Of a DNA stretch of 40,734 nucleotides, positions 39,780 to 40,734 are shown in pieces. The stretch lies in contig JAVDPC010000041.1 in the NCBI GenBank assembly GCA_031296915.1, positions 1 through 40,734 of the forward strand, given 5' to 3'. The notes beneath the pieces were generated by a model. That model was not told where the DNA came from and ran no database searches. It saw only the letters and a program-made list of their open reading frames with translations. Numbering within the stretch: position 1 is the stretch's first letter; each line of letters opens with the position of its first letter. A program made the translations under genes and the position numbers. This DNA is from Cerasicoccus frondis (GTDB lineage: Bacteria; Verrucomicrobiota; Verrucomicrobiia; Opitutales; Cerasicoccaceae).

Positions 39780-39806
39780 AGAGACGCCCTCTAAGGACGT
39801 GTGTGG

Positions 39807-40403
39807 TTACGCCGTAACTTTGGCTTTGCGTCGGCGCTTTTCGCGAATGCCGACGCCAATGGCGAGGGCCGACAAGCCTGCCAGGGCGATGGTGGTGGAC
39901 GTTTCCGGGATTATAGGAGCGCCTTCGACGCCAGCGATAATCGTGCCGCCGGGCGTGTCATTGTATGCGCCGTAAAGGTAATGAATGGTCGTGCTCAGCG
40001 GGCCAAAGGCGATGCGTATCCAGCCAACCTGATTGGAGTCGGTGATAAACCCGATGGTGTGGGTCCCATTTGGGTAATAAGATAGCGGACCAGGAATGCC
40101 TCCACTGAAATAATCGGATGAGCCCAATGGCTGGCCCTTGCCCACCATCGTGATGCCTGCAATGGCGTTTACAGAAGTGTATTTGACGACGAGAGTCCGG
40201 CCATACGTATCATTATACTGCCAAATATTGCCGCCCGGAATTTGGTCGATGTTGACGCTGGTTCCAAACCAACCGCCGCCCGAATAAGGCACCGCGTTGG
40301 GCGAGAAGCTCAACTGCACAATCGCGGCAGAAGCTGGCGTTGCAACGATGGCGACACTCGACAAGGCGGAGCCATAAGAAAAAACACTTTTAGCAGTAGT
40401 CAT
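39807..40403 (-). CDS. PEP-CTERM-type exported surface protein
   Basis: 198 aa from ATG 40403 (MTTAKSVFSYGSALSS); 18 upstream codons are unlikely. A signal peptide ends at about residue 25 (VATPASA|A). The body is beta-rich with IPGGNIWQYNDTYGRTL, as in small secreted PEP-CTERM proteins. The tail is IPETSTTIALAGLSALAIGV, followed by GIREKRRRKA: a sorting motif (here PETS in place of PEPS), a hydrophobic helix and a basic end, the plan recognised by exosortase. It should be cut and anchored or released at the cell surface, possibly within an exopolysaccharide matrix. The exosortase gene is not in this window. Confidence 0.88.
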   Translation of the reverse strand: MTTAKSVFSYGSALSSVAIVATPASAAIVQLSFSPNAVPYSGGGWFGTSVNIDQIPGGNIWQYNDTYGRTLVVKYTSVNAIAGITMVGKGQPLGSSDYFSGGIPGPLSYYPNGTHTIGFITDSNQVGWIRIAFGPLSTTIHYLYGAYNDTPGGTIIAGVEGAPIIPETSTTIALAGLSALAIGVGIREKRRRKAKVTA

Positions 40404-40545
40404 AGAGTAGTTAGGCGGTAATGAATAGTGCAGTGCCTTGCGTAGAGTCGAGTACAAAAGTCAGGCCTGGGGTGACATCCTTTTGTGGGCTACGCCCTGT
40501 CGCTGGATTTGGAGTGGGGTGAATCTCGATTGGTGGTTGGAGTTG

Positions 40546-40664
40546 CCCGCTCAATCATCTCCGCCTTGTGTGGCATTCATTTTCACGCACACCGGTTCGA
40601 ACAGGCTGCTAGGCCAAATAAGCCCGCGGCCTGATCGGCCAATCTAGATGAAAAGTGCTCTAGT
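40546..40664. repeat. Dispersed repeat element, copy R3
   Basis: Shares cccgctcaatc with R1 and R2, and its last 39 bp (40626-40664) are identical to 10305-10343. It abuts the terminal 75-bp repeat, with the junction at CTAG. Confidence 0.65.
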
Positions 40665-40734
40665 GTGGTGTCAGCGAAGTTTATCTCAAAATAAGCTGTA
40701 CTTTTTCGGAGAGCCCATTCATGCTCTTTTGCAT
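40660..40734. repeat. Right arm of the 75-bp inverted repeat
   Basis: Reverse complement of 51-125 with two mismatches; ends at the window edge. On the minus strand the same short open frame ends MQKSMNGLSEKVQLILR at a conserved TAA. Confidence 0.85.

Larger units (their letters stand above)
38872..39806. other. Intergenic region without a supported gene
   Basis: The GC-rich half next to the fusion gene includes a run of nine G at about 38955 and an open extension of that gene with no domain support. The G-rich half contains a quadruplex motif (39340-39360), two 'gcacaggcg' hairpins and one inverted pair of tacgcaagc/gcttgcgt arms. The last part has an orphan plus-strand terminator at 39757. 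Confidence 0.6.

Overview
The window looks like bacterial chromosome from a Verrucomicrobiota member, probably near Opitutales/Puniceicoccales. This is inferred from gene content: a PEP-CTERM-type surface protein, pseudopilin operons, a fused AlkP-TPR-sulfotransferase, and short palindromic repeats between genes. No rRNA, tRNA, phage or CRISPR array was seen. The two window ends carry the same 75-bp sequence in inverted orientation, so the window may be an assembly contig that broke at a repeat.

Layout. 1-7289: a large secreted repeat protein, an FMO-like flavin monooxygenase, and a membrane-anchored protein of unknown function. 7290-8069: no convincing gene, but palindromes, a 22-bp-period tandem repeat and the leuA terminator. 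8070-10112: leuA (long form) behind a probable leader-peptide attenuator. 10150-11295: a dispersed repeat and a SAM-methyltransferase-like gene. 11404-17992 (minus strand): ATP-grasp/alpha-E fusion, two transglutaminase-like proteins and a DUF2126 amidoligase, a recognised peptide-ligase/amide-bond neighbourhood.

18152-27227 (plus strand) is the most interesting region. It is an NAD/ADP-ribose island: nicotinate phosphoribosyltransferase, a cysteine Ntn-hydrolase, the NrtR regulator, and then, behind two NrtR-like operators, nicotinamidase, an ADP-ribose-type Nudix hydrolase, an SPFH/major-vault-protein-shoulder-like coiled-coil protein, a bacterial PARG, a membrane-tailed ADP-ribosylglycohydrolase, KptA/Tpt1 and possibly a membrane protein. 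NAD salvage, ADP-ribose removal from macromolecules, ADP-ribose recycling and an RNA-directed NAD-dependent enzyme sit in what appears to be one co-regulated unit with a vault-like scaffold.

27168-33309 (minus strand) holds two tandem copies of a four-gene pseudopilin cassette (PilV-like, PilW-like, PilX-like, and an unknown 177-aa membrane protein). Gene order and even a 35-bp gene overlap are preserved between the copies. 34026-38871 (minus strand) carries an ABM-domain membrane protein, aspartokinase and the AlkP-TPR-sulfotransferase fusion. 38872-39806 has no gene but contains a G-quadruplex motif, palindromes and an orphan terminator. 39807-40403 encodes a PEP-CTERM-type protein, and the window ends in repeats.
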